A stretch of 64,000 nucleotides of DNA from Candidatus Alangreenwoodia gallinarii (GCA_904398315.1 CAJFPD010000119.1:1-64000); one strand, 5' to 3'. Shown: positions 28,753 through 39,181, numbered from the stretch's first letter. Made by a program: numbers and translations. The notes: a model not told the origin generated them from the sequence alone.

Positions 28753-29517
28753 TCAGATCCTCATATTTATCCCGTTATCTTTCAGATAGCGCTTCAGTTC
28801 CCGGATATCGATCTCTCCGAAGTGGAAGACGCTGGCCGCCAGTCCCGCATCGGCTTTTCCCTCAGCGAAGACCTCCAGAAAATGCTCTTTCGTTCCCGCG
28901 CCGCCGGAAGCGATGACAGGAAGCTGTACCGCTTTCGATACGGTGCGGTTCAGTTCGATATCAAATCCGGTTTTCACGCCGTCCGCGTCGATGCTGTTTA
29001 AGACGAGCTCACCCGCTCCCAGCTTTTCGCCGCGGATCGCCCACTCCACCGCATCGATCCCGGTGGGAGTCCTGCCGCCGTCCACATAAACCTCCCAGGA
29101 GTTTCCCTTTCTTTTTGCGTCGATGGACAGGACGACACACTGATTTCCGAATTTCAGAGCGGCTTCCGTGATCAGTTCCGGATTACGAACTGCCGCGGAA
29201 TTGACCGATACTTTGTCAGCTCCCGCCCGAAGCACTTTATTAAAGTCATCGATCGTGCGGATTCCGCCGCCTACGGTAAACGGAATATAGACATTGTAGG
29301 CCGTCTTCTCCACCACATCCAGGAAAATATCTCTCTGCTCATTCGAAGCTGTGATGTCGTAAAATACGAGCTCATCAGCGCCGGCCTCGCTGTAATGCTT
29401 TGCCAGCTCCACCGGATCGTCCACATCCTGCAGTCCCTGAAATTTGACACCCTTCACTACACGTCCGTGATCCACGTCGAGACACGGTACGATTCTCTTA
29501 GTCAGCAATCTCTTCAC
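28753..29517 (-). CDS. hisF: Imidazole glycerol phosphate synthase subunit HisF
   Basis: [31 protein letters not shown]-like [15 protein letters not shown]. Confidence 0.96.
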   Translation of the reverse strand: MKRLLTKRIVPCLDVDHGRVVKGVKFQGLQDVDDPVELAKHYSEAGADELVFYDITASNEQRDIFLDVVEKTAYNVYIPFTVGGGIRTIDDFNKVLRAGADKVSVNSAAVRNPELITEAALKFGNQCVVLSIDAKRKGNSWEVYVDGGRTPTGIDAVEWAIRGEKLGAGELVLNSIDADGVKTGFDIELNRTVSKAVQLPVIASGGAGTKEHFLEVFAEGKADAGLAASVFHFGEIDIRELKRYLKDNGINMRI

Positions 29518-30139
29518 CTTCTTTCAGAAAATTGCGCAGCAGGCGCATTCCGGTATCCGAGCTTTTCTCCGGATGAAACTGCATGCCGATGACATTGTCT
29601 CTGCGCACCACGCCCGGAACTCTCACGCTGTAATCCGCATAATACACGACATCCTCCCAGTTCTTCGGAACCGCATAGTAGGAATGGACGAAATAGGCAT
29701 ATTCGCCGTCCGCCACCCCGTCTGCAATGCGATCCTCCCTGTTTTTCACGAGCTGATTCCATCCCATATGAGGGATCTTGTTCGACTCGTCCCAGGATGC
29801 GTCGTTTTCCTTTCCGAACCGGACCACCTCTCCTCCGATCAGACCGAGGCCGTCACACTCGCCGTCCTCATAACTTCTGTCAAACAGCATCTGCATGCCG
29901 AGACAGATTCCCAGGAGGAGACGCCCTTCCGATACCGCCTTTTTTATGTAGCGGTCGAGCTCACCTGCTTTCAGGTTCTGTACCGCCTTCCCGAAGGATC
30001 CGACTCCCGGCAGGATGAGCGACGAACAGCCGTCCAGTACTTTCACATCCGATGTCAGTACCGGATTTCCGCCCAGCCTTTCCACAGCTTTCATGACGCT
30101 CTTCACATTGCCCGCGTCATAGTCGATTACTCCAACCAT
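29498..30139 (-). CDS. hisH: Imidazole glycerol phosphate synthase subunit HisH
   Basis: [43 protein letters not shown]. Confidence 0.95.
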   Translation of the reverse strand: MVGVIDYDAGNVKSVMKAVERLGGNPVLTSDVKVLDGCSSLILPGVGSFGKAVQNLKAGELDRYIKKAVSEGRLLLGICLGMQMLFDRSYEDGECDGLGLIGGEVVRFGKENDASWDESNKIPHMGWNQLVKNREDRIADGVADGEYAYFVHSYYAVPKNWEDVVYYADYSVRVPGVVRRDNVIGMQFHPEKSSDTGMRLLRNFLKEGEEIAD

Positions 30140-30269
30140 AATTTCTTCCTCTCTTTATCCTGACTTTCTTTCGCTGACTGCCTGCCGCATCTGCGGTTTT
30201 TCTCCTGTTATCTCTGTATATCCTGTTTTTCGCCTGTCCTGATTCCGTGCGCCGTCTTTTCCCGACACC

Positions 30270-31586
30270 TTACGCCTTCGCCTTTTTTCCTTCGTTGCCG
30301 AAACGGACTCTGACGGCATTTGCGTGAGCCGTCAGCTCTTCGCTTTCCGCCAGGCGGATAATTTCGCGGTTTACCTTCTGCAGTTCCTCTCTGGAATAGG
30401 AGATCACGCTGGTTCTCGTCAGAAAATCGTAGACACCCAGCGGGGACGCGAAGCGTGCCGTTCCGCCGGTAGGCAGCGTGTGATTCGGCCCGGCCAGATA
30501 ATCTCCCAGCGGTTCCGGCGAATACTGTCCAAGAAAAACGGCTCCCGCGCAGTTCACCATATCAAGGCGCTTTTCCGCGTCCGGAATCATCAGCTCCAGA
30601 TGCTCCGGCGCGATCTCATCAGCGATGAGAAAAGCGCTGTCCAGATCCTCTGTCACAAAGATCACGGCATTATTTTCGACGGACTGTGACGCGATTTCTC
30701 TCCTCTCAAGAACGGAAATCTGACGCTGCAGCGCTGCAGCCGCTCTGTCCGCCGTCTCTTCAGAATCAGTGATGAGGATCGAAGAAGCCATCTCATCGTG
30801 CTCCGCCTGAGCCAGCATATCCGCCGCGATATATTCCGGATCCGCGGTGGAATCCGCGATAATGCACACCTCGCTGGGACCCGCGATCATGTCGATGTCC
30901 ACCGTACCGAAGACATACTTCTTGGCTCTGGCCACATAAGCGCTTCCCGGCCCCGTGATTTTGCTCACCGGCCGGATGCTTTCCGTCCCGTAAGCCATGG
31001 CGGCGATGGCCTGAGCGCCTCCCGCCTTATAAATCTCATCCGCTCCGGCGATCTTCGCCGCGGCGAGAATATATTTATTGATCTTTCCGTCACCTTCCGG
31101 AGAGGAACACATGACGATCCGCTCGCATCCGGCAATTTTTGCGGGAATCACATTCATGAGCACCGAAGAGGAGAGAGGAGCTTTTCCTCCCGGGATATAG
31201 ACGCCCACATTCCGGATCGGACGCACCAGCTGTCCGAGCAGAATCCCGTCGCCTTTCCGGTAGCTCCAGCTCTCTGACATCTGCTTTTCGTGGAAGGAAC
31301 GTATATTCTCCGCCGCCATCCTGAGAGCCTCCGTCAGCTCCGGCTCTGTAGCACGGCAGGCTTCCTCAATCTCTTCTTCGCTGACTCGCAGAGAACCGAT
31401 GCGTTCCTTTCCCGGTCCTCCGAATTTTTCACTGAAATAATACAGCGCCTCGTCTCCGTCGCGCTTCACTTTTTCGACGATCTCACGCACCGAGGCGTCC
31501 ACTTCGCCGAAGTCGCTGTCCGTGCGGTTGCTCAGAGATGCTGCCGCTCCCGCCTCTTCTCCTTTTCTTATCCTGATTTTCTTCAT
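30270..31586 (-). CDS. hisD: Histidinol dehydrogenase
   Basis: NVGVYIPGGKAPLSSSVLMNVIPAKIAG; GPSEVCIIADSTADPEYIAADMLAQAEHD; start reassigned to Met 31586. Confidence 0.95.
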   Translation of the reverse strand: MKKIRIRKGEEAGAAASLSNRTDSDFGEVDASVREIVEKVKRDGDEALYYFSEKFGGPGKERIGSLRVSEEEIEEACRATEPELTEALRMAAENIRSFHEKQMSESWSYRKGDGILLGQLVRPIRNVGVYIPGGKAPLSSSVLMNVIPAKIAGCERIVMCSSPEGDGKINKYILAAAKIAGADEIYKAGGAQAIAAMAYGTESIRPVSKITGPGSAYVARAKKYVFGTVDIDMIAGPSEVCIIADSTADPEYIAADMLAQAEHDEMASSILITDSEETADRAAAALQRQISVLERREIASQSVENNAVIFVTEDLDSAFLIADEIAPEHLELMIPDAEKRLDMVNCAGAVFLGQYSPEPLGDYLAGPNHTLPTGGTARFASPLGVYDFLTRTSVISYSREELQKVNREIIRLAESEELTAHANAVRVRFGNEGKKAKA

Positions 31587-31760
31587 CCTGTCCTGCTCCT
31601 TCCGGTTTCTTTCCGGCTTTAGCTCCTTCCGGCTCTTTTCCTGTTTATCTTCTGACATCTGAATGACTGACATCCGAATGACATCCGGGCCGGTCCGGTG
31701 CCGAATCTGAACGGATTCCGGCCGGTATCCCGTACCGCCCGGAATCCTGTCAGTGGCTGT

Positions 31761-33377
31761 CTATCGTTTCAGCGCTTCGATGATCTCATCGACCTGTCTC
31801 TGTTTTGTCTTGAGGCTGGCGCGGTTGACAATAAAGCGCGCGCTGATATCGGCAACCTTTTCCACCACCTCCAGACCGTTCTCCCGGAGCGTATTTCCCG
31901 TCTCCACGATATCCACGATGACGTCTGACAAACCGACGATAGGAGCCAGCTCCACGGAACCGTTGATCTTCGTCACTTCGATGGAACGTCCGAAGCTCTC
32001 AAAATATCTCTTGGCCACGCCGGGATACTTCGTAGCCACCCGAAGCTTTTTTATCCTGTCGTACTGAAAGCCTTTCAGCGCAGCCACCGCAAAGATACAT
32101 TTTCCGTAGCCGAGATCCATCATTTCAAATACGTCGGAACGACTCTCCATCAGCGTGTCTTTGCCGATGACGCCCACGTCGCAGGCGCCCTTCTCCACGT
32201 AGATTCCCACATCGACAGCCTTGACGAAAATGATGCGGAATTTTCCCGTCTCGTCGTCGAAGATGAGCTTGCGGCTCTCCTTGGAATAATCGGGAAAATG
32301 AATGCCGGCTTCCTCGAATTTCTGAAACGTGATATCCGCCAGGCGCCCTTTTCCCAGCGCGATCATCAGCGGCTTCTCCGCTTCGCTTTCCCCGCTTTCC
32401 TTCTGCGATTCCACCAGCATATCCACGTTGAGCCCGAAGCCCACCGCCGGAATATCTCTTCCGAATTTCTTCATGAGTTTGTCATAGCGGCCGCCGCTTC
32501 CCACGATCACGCCGGTCTTTTTGAGATAGATCTTGAAGATCATGCCGGAATAGTACTCGAGCCGGTTGATCAGCCCCATATCCACCGAGATACACTCTTT
32601 TTCCGCGATGCCGGAGCAGATTTCCCTGATATTTTGCACGGCTTTTCTCATCGTATCGTTGAGCGCGAGTTTCTCCGCCTTCGGCAGGATGTCCTGAGGC
32701 TTGCCGTACAGGAGCGGCAGCGACAGCATCACCTCCCGGATCTGCTCCGGAACGTCATGTTCCGTTGCGAACTGTCGGAGACCCGGTATATTTTTGCTCT
32801 CCGTCAGTTCTCTTATCTCCGCCTGGACGCTTTTTTCTTCCAGAACGCCGTATCCGCTCATCGCTTCCAGCAAGCCGTTGAAATATCCAGCGTCGCCGAT
32901 CTCCGCCTGCATATCGCTTCCCACGATGGTTTTCAGAGCCCTGACAGCCGTCTCGATGACGCTGACATCGGTATCCGCCGTATCGGATCCGAAATATTCG
33001 ATACCCGCCTGTTTGAACTCCCGCTTTTCCCCGGCTCTGAAATCCGCGGAGCGGAAAACTGTCGTCACGTACATCAGCTTCAGATCGCTGTCGCTTTCTT
33101 TATAATGTGTCGCCGCCATCCGCGCGATGGGAATCGTGGCATCCGGACGCAGCACCATCAGCTTTCCGCTCTTATCCGTAAGCTTGTAGATCTCATCCGT
33201 ATCCGAAAAGATCGTATCGTCGGCAAAGAGATCGTAATATTCAAAGGTCGGCGTCATAATCTGCCGGTACCCGTCTTCGCGGAACACGGCCGTCAGTTTA
33301 TCCTCCACCGACCGGATTTTTTCGTATTCATCATTGTTGAGATCGGAAACACCTTCCGGAATGAAATTTTTGATCAT
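31761..33377 (-). CDS. Fused HisZ (ATP-PRT regulatory subunit) - HisG (short-form ATP phosphoribosyltransferase)
   Basis: N-terminal HisRS-like HisZ (FIPEGVSDLNNDEYEKIRSVEDKL...RPDATIPIARMAATHY) continues in one frame into HisG (MIALGKGRLADITFQKFEEAGI...VDVGIYVEKGACDVGVIGKDTLME...VDIVETGNTLRENGL). Confidence 0.92.
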   Translation of the reverse strand: MIKNFIPEGVSDLNNDEYEKIRSVEDKLTAVFREDGYRQIMTPTFEYYDLFADDTIFSDTDEIYKLTDKSGKLMVLRPDATIPIARMAATHYKESDSDLKLMYVTTVFRSADFRAGEKREFKQAGIEYFGSDTADTDVSVIETAVRALKTIVGSDMQAEIGDAGYFNGLLEAMSGYGVLEEKSVQAEIRELTESKNIPGLRQFATEHDVPEQIREVMLSLPLLYGKPQDILPKAEKLALNDTMRKAVQNIREICSGIAEKECISVDMGLINRLEYYSGMIFKIYLKKTGVIVGSGGRYDKLMKKFGRDIPAVGFGLNVDMLVESQKESGESEAEKPLMIALGKGRLADITFQKFEEAGIHFPDYSKESRKLIFDDETGKFRIIFVKAVDVGIYVEKGACDVGVIGKDTLMESRSDVFEMMDLGYGKCIFAVAALKGFQYDRIKKLRVATKYPGVAKRYFESFGRSIEVTKINGSVELAPIVGLSDVIVDIVETGNTLRENGLEVVEKVADISARFIVNRASLKTKQRQVDEIIEALKR

Positions 33378-33516
33378 GTTCTTTCTCCTGTCGTCTGTCG
33401 CTTCCGACATGCGCTTTTTCAGCGGATGTCTCTGAATGCCTCATTCTCTGCAGGGTTTTCTGCTTTTTTCATCGCCGCTCTTCACTTTATTACTTTATCA
33501 CTTTATCATAGTAAAC

Positions 33517-33544
33517 ATTATATCAGCATGCACGTTAAAGTCAA
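33517..33544 (-). promoter_or_regulatory. Promoter of the his operon
   Basis: Minus strand TTGACT-N16-TATAAT. Confidence 0.75.
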
Positions 33545-33626
33545 CGAAAATCTGTATGCAATATTCCGATTTTTCATGCGGTTTTTCCCCTGCTGTGCTA
33601 TACTCGTCACATGGAGGTACAGACAG

Positions 33627-34427
33627 ATGTTTTACGATTATCATACACACACTTTTTTTTCCGATGACTCCGATGCACCCATGACACTGATGCTGGACGC
33701 CGGGATAAAGAACGGCCTCGCTGAAATGGCGATCACCGACCACTATGATCCCGGTTATCCCGACCCGGAATTTCCCTTCAAACTCGACTTTGACGAATAT
33801 CACCGCCAGCTCGAAGAAAAGCAGGAGGAATACCGCAGCCGCATCCGCCTGGTGAAGGGAATCGAGATCGGCATCCAGCACGACCAGCTGGACAACTGCC
33901 GGAAAGCTGCCAGAGCATACGACTATGATTATATCATAGGATCGTTTCACTGTGCGTGCGCAGAACCGCTTTACAACGGCCATTTTTTTGACGGAAAGAC
34001 GGCACGTCAGGTCTATGAGGATTACTACACTTATGTGCTGAATAATCTGAAAAAATATGACGACTTCTGCAATCTCGGCCACATGAATATCATCGACCGG
34101 TACGCACCGGAAATCGCTCCATTCTCGGATTACAGCGACATCGTTGAGGCGATTCTCCGCCATCTGATCGAAAACGGCCACGGTATCGAGCTGAATACGT
34201 CTTCTTTCCGCTATAATATGAAGGACACCTGCCCTTCGGAGGAAATTCTGAAGCTGTACCGCTCTTTAGGCGGCGAGATTATCACCACGGGCTCCGACGC
34301 CCACTATCCGGAGCACGTGGCGTACCATTTCCGCTTCGCGTACGAATATCTGGAATCCCTGGGCTTCCGCTACATCGCTTCCTTCCGGCAGAGAAAGCCG
34401 GAGTTTATTCCGATTAAGAGCCTGTAG
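33627..34427 (+). CDS. PHP-domain histidinol-phosphatase (HisJ/HisK type)
   Basis: MFYDYHTHTFFSDDSDAPMTLMLDAGIKNGLAEMAITDHYDP; ITTGSDAHYPEHV; RBS GGAGG upstream; divergent from hisZG. Confidence 0.88.
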   Translation: MFYDYHTHTFFSDDSDAPMTLMLDAGIKNGLAEMAITDHYDPGYPDPEFPFKLDFDEYHRQLEEKQEEYRSRIRLVKGIEIGIQHDQLDNCRKAARAYDYDYIIGSFHCACAEPLYNGHFFDGKTARQVYEDYYTYVLNNLKKYDDFCNLGHMNIIDRYAPEIAPFSDYSDIVEAILRHLIENGHGIELNTSSFRYNMKDTCPSEEILKLYRSLGGEIITTGSDAHYPEHVAYHFRFAYEYLESLGFRYIASFRQRKPEFIPIKSL

Positions 34428-34445
34428 GAGATGATATTAAGGATA

Positions 34446-34494
34446 AAAAAATACTGCCGCCCGGTAAAGAGAGGCAGTATCCGTTATTTTTCCG
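34446..34494 (+). terminator. Terminator of the PHP gene
   Basis: ATACTGCC...GGCAGTATCCGTTATTTTT. Confidence 0.65.
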
Positions 34495-34529
34495 GAAACT
34501 CAGCCGGCGTCATCGCCGGAACAGAGAAA

Positions 34530-35096
34530 CAGGCAAAGTCACTGATATTTTGCGTAAGGATATAGCTTGCGCTGTTCCGCTACGGCCGATGCGGAGATCA
34601 GCCATTCCGTATCGGCTTTCATTGCGGCAACGATCATGGGAATTTCTCTTTTTTTTACCGCAGCTATAAAAGACTTCCGTTAGACTGCCGTTCAAATTCG
34701 GACAGCTCCATGGCAGCTGCTTCCGCCGCCGTTTTCTCCACTGAAAGCGGTTCGCTGAGAAGCCGGACCTCCGGATCTCCGCTCTCGTCTCCCCGCTCTC
34801 CCAGCCGCAGGACGAAAATCCGCATCAGATCATAATTCTTTTCTCCTTCCCGGTATTCTCCCCGCCAGAATTCCGACAGAACCGGAAAGTACCAGAAAAA
34901 TCCATGTCTCCGCCGTCAGAGTCCGGATTGCTGTCTGCGAGCCTGTGAGAAAAACCATGAGCCAGGAAAACAGCAGCACGATGACAGTCCGGACCGCGGT
35001 TGCTACAGTCGAGTCCGTCTTCCGGATCCCGCATTTTGCGAGAACCGCGGTAATTCCCGAAAAGAAAGCGGAACCAAAAGCAAATAAAATCCACAT
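34530..35096 (-). pseudogene. Decayed region: N-terminal fragment of an EamA/DMT transporter followed by unrelated ORF remnants
   Basis: 88-aa MWILFAFGSAFFSGITAVLAKCGIRKTDSTVATAVRTVIVLLFSWLMVFLTGSQTAIRTLTAETWIFLVLSGS is the start of an EamA protein, then truncated; short broken frames follow. Confidence 0.65.
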
Positions 35097-35124
35097 GATA
35101 TCATCTTATCCGTGCGCCTTGGCC

Positions 35125-37272
35125 TTATTTATGCGAAAAGAGATCGCGCAGCCGCTGCGCTATTCCGCCGTGATGATGCTGTTTCGGAGCGGCCATGCGG
35201 TTTTCCTCTTTGTGAAGCGATTTTTCCATAAAGACTACCTGGCTGTCGACAGGGAGACCGCCGTCGGCCTTTCTCCGGTATGTTCCGTCCGGAAGCATTT
35301 CGCTGGCTTTCACATTATCCTCAAGCTCCGTCCGGATAATCTCCCGCAGCATCTGACGGAGATCGGGATCGGTTACGGGACAGGCGATTTCCACCCTGCG
35401 GTTCAGGTTGCGCGTCATCATGTCCGCAGAGGATATGTACATCTCCGCGTCCTCTCCCCGGCCGAAGCAGTAGATCCGCGCGTGTTCCAGGAAGCGGCCC
35501 ACAATGCTGGTGACATGAATATTTTCCGTCAGCTCCGAAATTCCCGGCAGCAGACAGCAGATGCCGCGCAGAATCAGATCCACATGCACGCCGGCGCAGG
35601 ATGCCTCCTGCAGCTTGTCGATGATTCTGCGCTCCGTCATAGCGTTTGCCTTGATGCACACATAACCCTCCTGACCCTTCTGAATCTCCCGGTCGATTCT
35701 GTCCAGCAGATAGGAGCGGATTCCCGTCGGAGCCACCAGCAGCTTTTCATAATTTCCGTTCAGATTCCCCAGAAGCATATTCTGGAAAAAGACAGTTCCG
35801 TCCAGGCCGATCTTCGGATCCGCCGTCATCAGGCTGAGATCGGTATACATCGTATTTGTCTTCTCATTGTAATTTCCCGTGCCCAGCTGGGAGATATACT
35901 GCAGCTTTTCTCCCTGCCTGAGCGTGATCAGGCAGATCTTGCTATGACATTTATATCCTTCCACTCCATATATTACCTGGCATCCGGAATCCTCCAGTAC
36001 CTTCGACCAGGAGATATTATTCTGCTCATCGAAACGGGCCCGCAGCTCCATCAGAGCGGTGACTTCCTTTCCGTTTTCCGCCGCCCGGCAGAGAGCGTGA
36101 GCGATTTTCGATGTGGAAGCCAGCCGGTAAATGGTAATCTTGATGGAAATGACGTCGGGATGCTCCGCTGCTTCGTTCAGCAGGCGCAGGAAAGGATCGA
36201 CCCGGTCAAAGGGAAAAAAGAGCATTCTGTCGCGTGCCTGAATCTGTTCGATCATGCTCATATCTTCCCGCAGATCCTCCGGCCACCGCGGATGATACGG
36301 CTGATAGCTGAGAGATCCTCCGTCTTTTCCGGAAAGCTCGTCCTCCAGAGCGAATACATATTTCATATTGAGAGGAGCTTTCCCGATATAGATCTGATAA
36401 TCGGTGACATGGATTCTCTTTTTCAGGAGCTTCATGAATGCACCGCTGATCTCGTTGCTCAGTTCCAGGCGGATGATCGAAAGCCGGTTCCTCTTTTTGA
36501 GCAGCTCGCTCATATGAGTGCGGAAATCTCCTTCGATATCGTCGAATTTATCTTCATCGAAGCTGATGTCCGCGTTTCTGGTGACGCTGAGCACGCAGAG
36601 ATCTTCCGTCCGGAAACTCCCGAACAGTTCGGAAGCGTAATTTTTAATCAGTGTCTCCATCCGGATATAGCGTCCTTTTTCCCCCGGAAGCATGAGAAAC
36701 GGAGGAAGTGATGCCGGAACGGGAATCAGACCCAGAGAAATGTTCTCTTTCTTGTCATGCAGAAGTGCAGCGATATACAGAGCTTTGTTAATCAGATGAG
36801 GAAACGGATGATGGCTGTCCACAATCTGCGGAGAGAGAATCGGAAGAATCTTCGCCCGGAAATACTGCTGAATATACCGTTTTTCCGCTGCGTCCACCGA
36901 ATTCATATTCACATCGCAGATTCCCGCCTGCTCCAGCTTTTCGCTGACGATGCGGTAGAGCTGATCCCTGCGCACGATCATTCCCGGAATCATGCGGTAG
37001 ATCTTCTCCAGCTGTTCCGCCGGCGTCATCCCCGTCTTATTGTCGATCTCGTCCGGAGAGACGAGAGACAGATCGAAGAGACTGCCCACCCGTACCATAA
37101 AAAACTCGTCCAGATTGCTCGTAAAAATCGAAATGAATTTCAGACGCTCCAGCAGGGGAACCGTTTCATCCGCAGCTTCCTCCAGCACTCTGCTGTTGAA
37201 GCGCAGCCAGCTGATTTCTCTGTTCTGTGTATAAAGGTATTTTTTTACATTTCCGTCTGGATCTTTTGGCAT
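35125..37272 (-). CDS. ppk1: Polyphosphate kinase 1
   Basis: NREISWLRFNSRVLEEA; RARFDEQNNISWSKVLEDSGCQVIYGVEGYKCHSK; ADMMTRNLNRRVE. Confidence 0.96.
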   Translation of the reverse strand: MPKDPDGNVKKYLYTQNREISWLRFNSRVLEEAADETVPLLERLKFISIFTSNLDEFFMVRVGSLFDLSLVSPDEIDNKTGMTPAEQLEKIYRMIPGMIVRRDQLYRIVSEKLEQAGICDVNMNSVDAAEKRYIQQYFRAKILPILSPQIVDSHHPFPHLINKALYIAALLHDKKENISLGLIPVPASLPPFLMLPGEKGRYIRMETLIKNYASELFGSFRTEDLCVLSVTRNADISFDEDKFDDIEGDFRTHMSELLKKRNRLSIIRLELSNEISGAFMKLLKKRIHVTDYQIYIGKAPLNMKYVFALEDELSGKDGGSLSYQPYHPRWPEDLREDMSMIEQIQARDRMLFFPFDRVDPFLRLLNEAAEHPDVISIKITIYRLASTSKIAHALCRAAENGKEVTALMELRARFDEQNNISWSKVLEDSGCQVIYGVEGYKCHSKICLITLRQGEKLQYISQLGTGNYNEKTNTMYTDLSLMTADPKIGLDGTVFFQNMLLGNLNGNYEKLLVAPTGIRSYLLDRIDREIQKGQEGYVCIKANAMTERRIIDKLQEASCAGVHVDLILRGICCLLPGISELTENIHVTSIVGRFLEHARIYCFGRGEDAEMYISSADMMTRNLNRRVEIACPVTDPDLRQMLREIIRTELEDNVKASEMLPDGTYRRKADGGLPVDSQVVFMEKSLHKEENRMAAPKQHHHGGIAQRLRDLFSHK

Positions 37273-38165
37273 AGATATCCCTCCCGCACACTGTACCTGC
37301 TTACGATCATTCTGGATACTCCAAATCTTTCAGCGATATACTGCAGAATCATCATCCCCGGAACCAGCGTGTGGATCCGCTCCGGTGCCGTTTTCAGAAT
37401 GAGATCGCAGGCAGCTTTATCCGCCTTGAAGAGTATCTCACAGAGCCGGTCGAGCTGTTTTCGTGAAATGTGGTTCTGGCCTGCGGGCAGAGAAAAGACT
37501 TTTGCCGCCAGTTTCAGCACAGCTCTCGCCGTTCCGCCGATGCATACCATCTGCACGTCGGAAGCCGCTTCACAGGCAAATTTCCTGTCCTTAAACTGCG
37601 CTTCGATCTGCGCCCCGATTCTCTTCATGGATCCTTTGCCGGGAACGATATTTCTGACACACTCCCGATAAAGCTTCAGCGAGCCTGTCGGAAAACTCTC
37701 CGCGCTCCGGATTCTGCCTTCGCAGAAAATAGAAATCTCCGTACTCGCTCCTCCGATATCCGTGAAAATTCCGTCGGTGGCGGCCACGTCACACATAGCT
37801 CCGCTGAACCCGTACATCGCTTCTTCATAACCGGAAATCACTTCCACCGCAAAACCGGTCTTCGCATAAATCTGATTCAGAGCATCTTCCGTATTGGTGA
37901 TATTTCTCAACGATGCCGTCGCGAAGACATAGATATCCCTGATTTCCAGAACCTCGAGCCTTTCGCGGAATTCCATCAGGCCGCTGCAGGCGCTTTCAAT
38001 TCCCTCTTCGCTCAGCGCGCCGTACTCCACATAACTGGCCAGCGCTGTCATAATCTTTTCCTTGAAAAGAATCCGGAACGTATTCCTCTCCGCGTCATAA
38101 ACCGTCAGACGCATGGAATTCGATCCGATATCAATTACTCCACACTTCAACGCAACTCTCCTCAT
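37245..38165 (-). CDS. Ppx/GppA exopolyphosphatase family protein
   Basis: VIDIGSNSMRLTVYD; DIGGASTEISIF; overlaps ppk1 start by 28 bp. Confidence 0.9.
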   Translation of the reverse strand: MRRVALKCGVIDIGSNSMRLTVYDAERNTFRILFKEKIMTALASYVEYGALSEEGIESACSGLMEFRERLEVLEIRDIYVFATASLRNITNTEDALNQIYAKTGFAVEVISGYEEAMYGFSGAMCDVAATDGIFTDIGGASTEISIFCEGRIRSAESFPTGSLKLYRECVRNIVPGKGSMKRIGAQIEAQFKDRKFACEAASDVQMVCIGGTARAVLKLAAKVFSLPAGQNHISRKQLDRLCEILFKADKAACDLILKTAPERIHTLVPGMMILQYIAERFGVSRMIVSRYSVREGYLCQKIQTEM

Positions 38166-38301
38166 TCTCCCTGTCGTTTTCGGCCCATCAGGCAGAAAAC
38201 ATTTTCCTGGTTATATTATAATAAATTCAGCACTCTTTCATCTACCTTGAATTCATCAATATTATGTTAAATATACGACAGAATCATGTAAAATCCGTCC
38301 T

Positions 38302-38336
38302 TTGAAAAAAGAGGGCACCGCCTTTTTGCAGTACCC
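38302..38336 (-). terminator. Terminator after panB
   Basis: Minus strand GAGGGTACTGCAAAAAGGCGGTGCCCTCTTTTTTC. Confidence 0.85.
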
Positions 38337-38356
38337 TCCTGTCTTTTTTCAACGTT

Positions 38357-39181
38357 TTACAGATCCTTCAGATCTTCTTTCGTCACACCGCCGAAGGAAT
38401 GCTTTTCCTCCGGAAAGGCTCCCGCTTTGACGTCTGCGATATATTCCTGCACTCCGCCGACAATTTCCTCTCCGATCTGACGATATTGTCTGACAAATTT
38501 CGGAAGGAACTTGTCAAACAGGCCGAGCATATCGTGATATACGAGAACCTGACCGTCTGTTCCGTTTCCTGCTCCGATACCGATCGTAGGAATGGTGAGA
38601 CGCTTCGTAATCAGCGAAGAGAGCTCTGCAGGCACGCATTCAAGTACGATCATGAACGCTCCTGCTTCCTGCACCGCCATGGCATCGGCCAGTACTTCTC
38701 CGGCAGCTTCGCCTTTTCCCTGGACTTTGAATCCGCCCAGCTTCGATGTGGTCTGAGGCGTCAGGCCGATATGCCCCACCACCGGTATCCCGGCATCCAC
38801 GACAGCTTTGATGACGTTCTTCATATTCACGCCGCCCTCGATTTTGACCGCATCGCAGCGGCCCTCTTTCATGATACGCGTCGCGTGCTCCACCGCTTTC
38901 TCAGGGGAAGAACAGGAGCCGAACGGCATATCGGTCACTACGAATGTATCAGGCGCGCCTGTTACCACCGCCTTGGTGTGGTGTATCATCACGTCCGTGG
39001 TCGCCGCGATGGTGGAAGTATCGCCCAGCATGACCATCTGCAGAGAGTCACCCACCAGGATCATATCGATTCCCGCCTTCTGCACCAGAGACGCCGATGA
39101 ATAATCATACGCTGTGATCATCGTAATCTTCTCTCCGTTTTCCTTCATAGTTCCCAGAGACAGTGTCGTTTTCTTTGCCAT
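38357..39181 (-). CDS. panB: 3-methyl-2-oxobutanoate hydroxymethyltransferase
   Basis: KITMITAYDYSSASLVQKAGIDMILVGDSLQMVMLG; VKIEGG; VVGHIGLTPQ. Confidence 0.96.
   Translation of the reverse strand: MAKKTTLSLGTMKENGEKITMITAYDYSSASLVQKAGIDMILVGDSLQMVMLGDTSTIAATTDVMIHHTKAVVTGAPDTFVVTDMPFGSCSSPEKAVEHATRIMKEGRCDAVKIEGGVNMKNVIKAVVDAGIPVVGHIGLTPQTTSKLGGFKVQGKGEAAGEVLADAMAVQEAGAFMIVLECVPAELSSLITKRLTIPTIGIGAGNGTDGQVLVYHDMLGLFDKFLPKFVRQYRQIGEEIVGGVQEYIADVKAGAFPEEKHSFGGVTKEDLKDL

Noticed and set aside
32298-33626. N-terminal extension of the 709-aa plus ORF
   Set aside because: Antisense to hisZG; the true PHP gene starts at 33627 with a GGAGG RBS and MFYDYHTHTFFSDDS.
34945-36711. 588-aa plus-strand ORF
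   Set aside because: Antisense shadow of ppk1.
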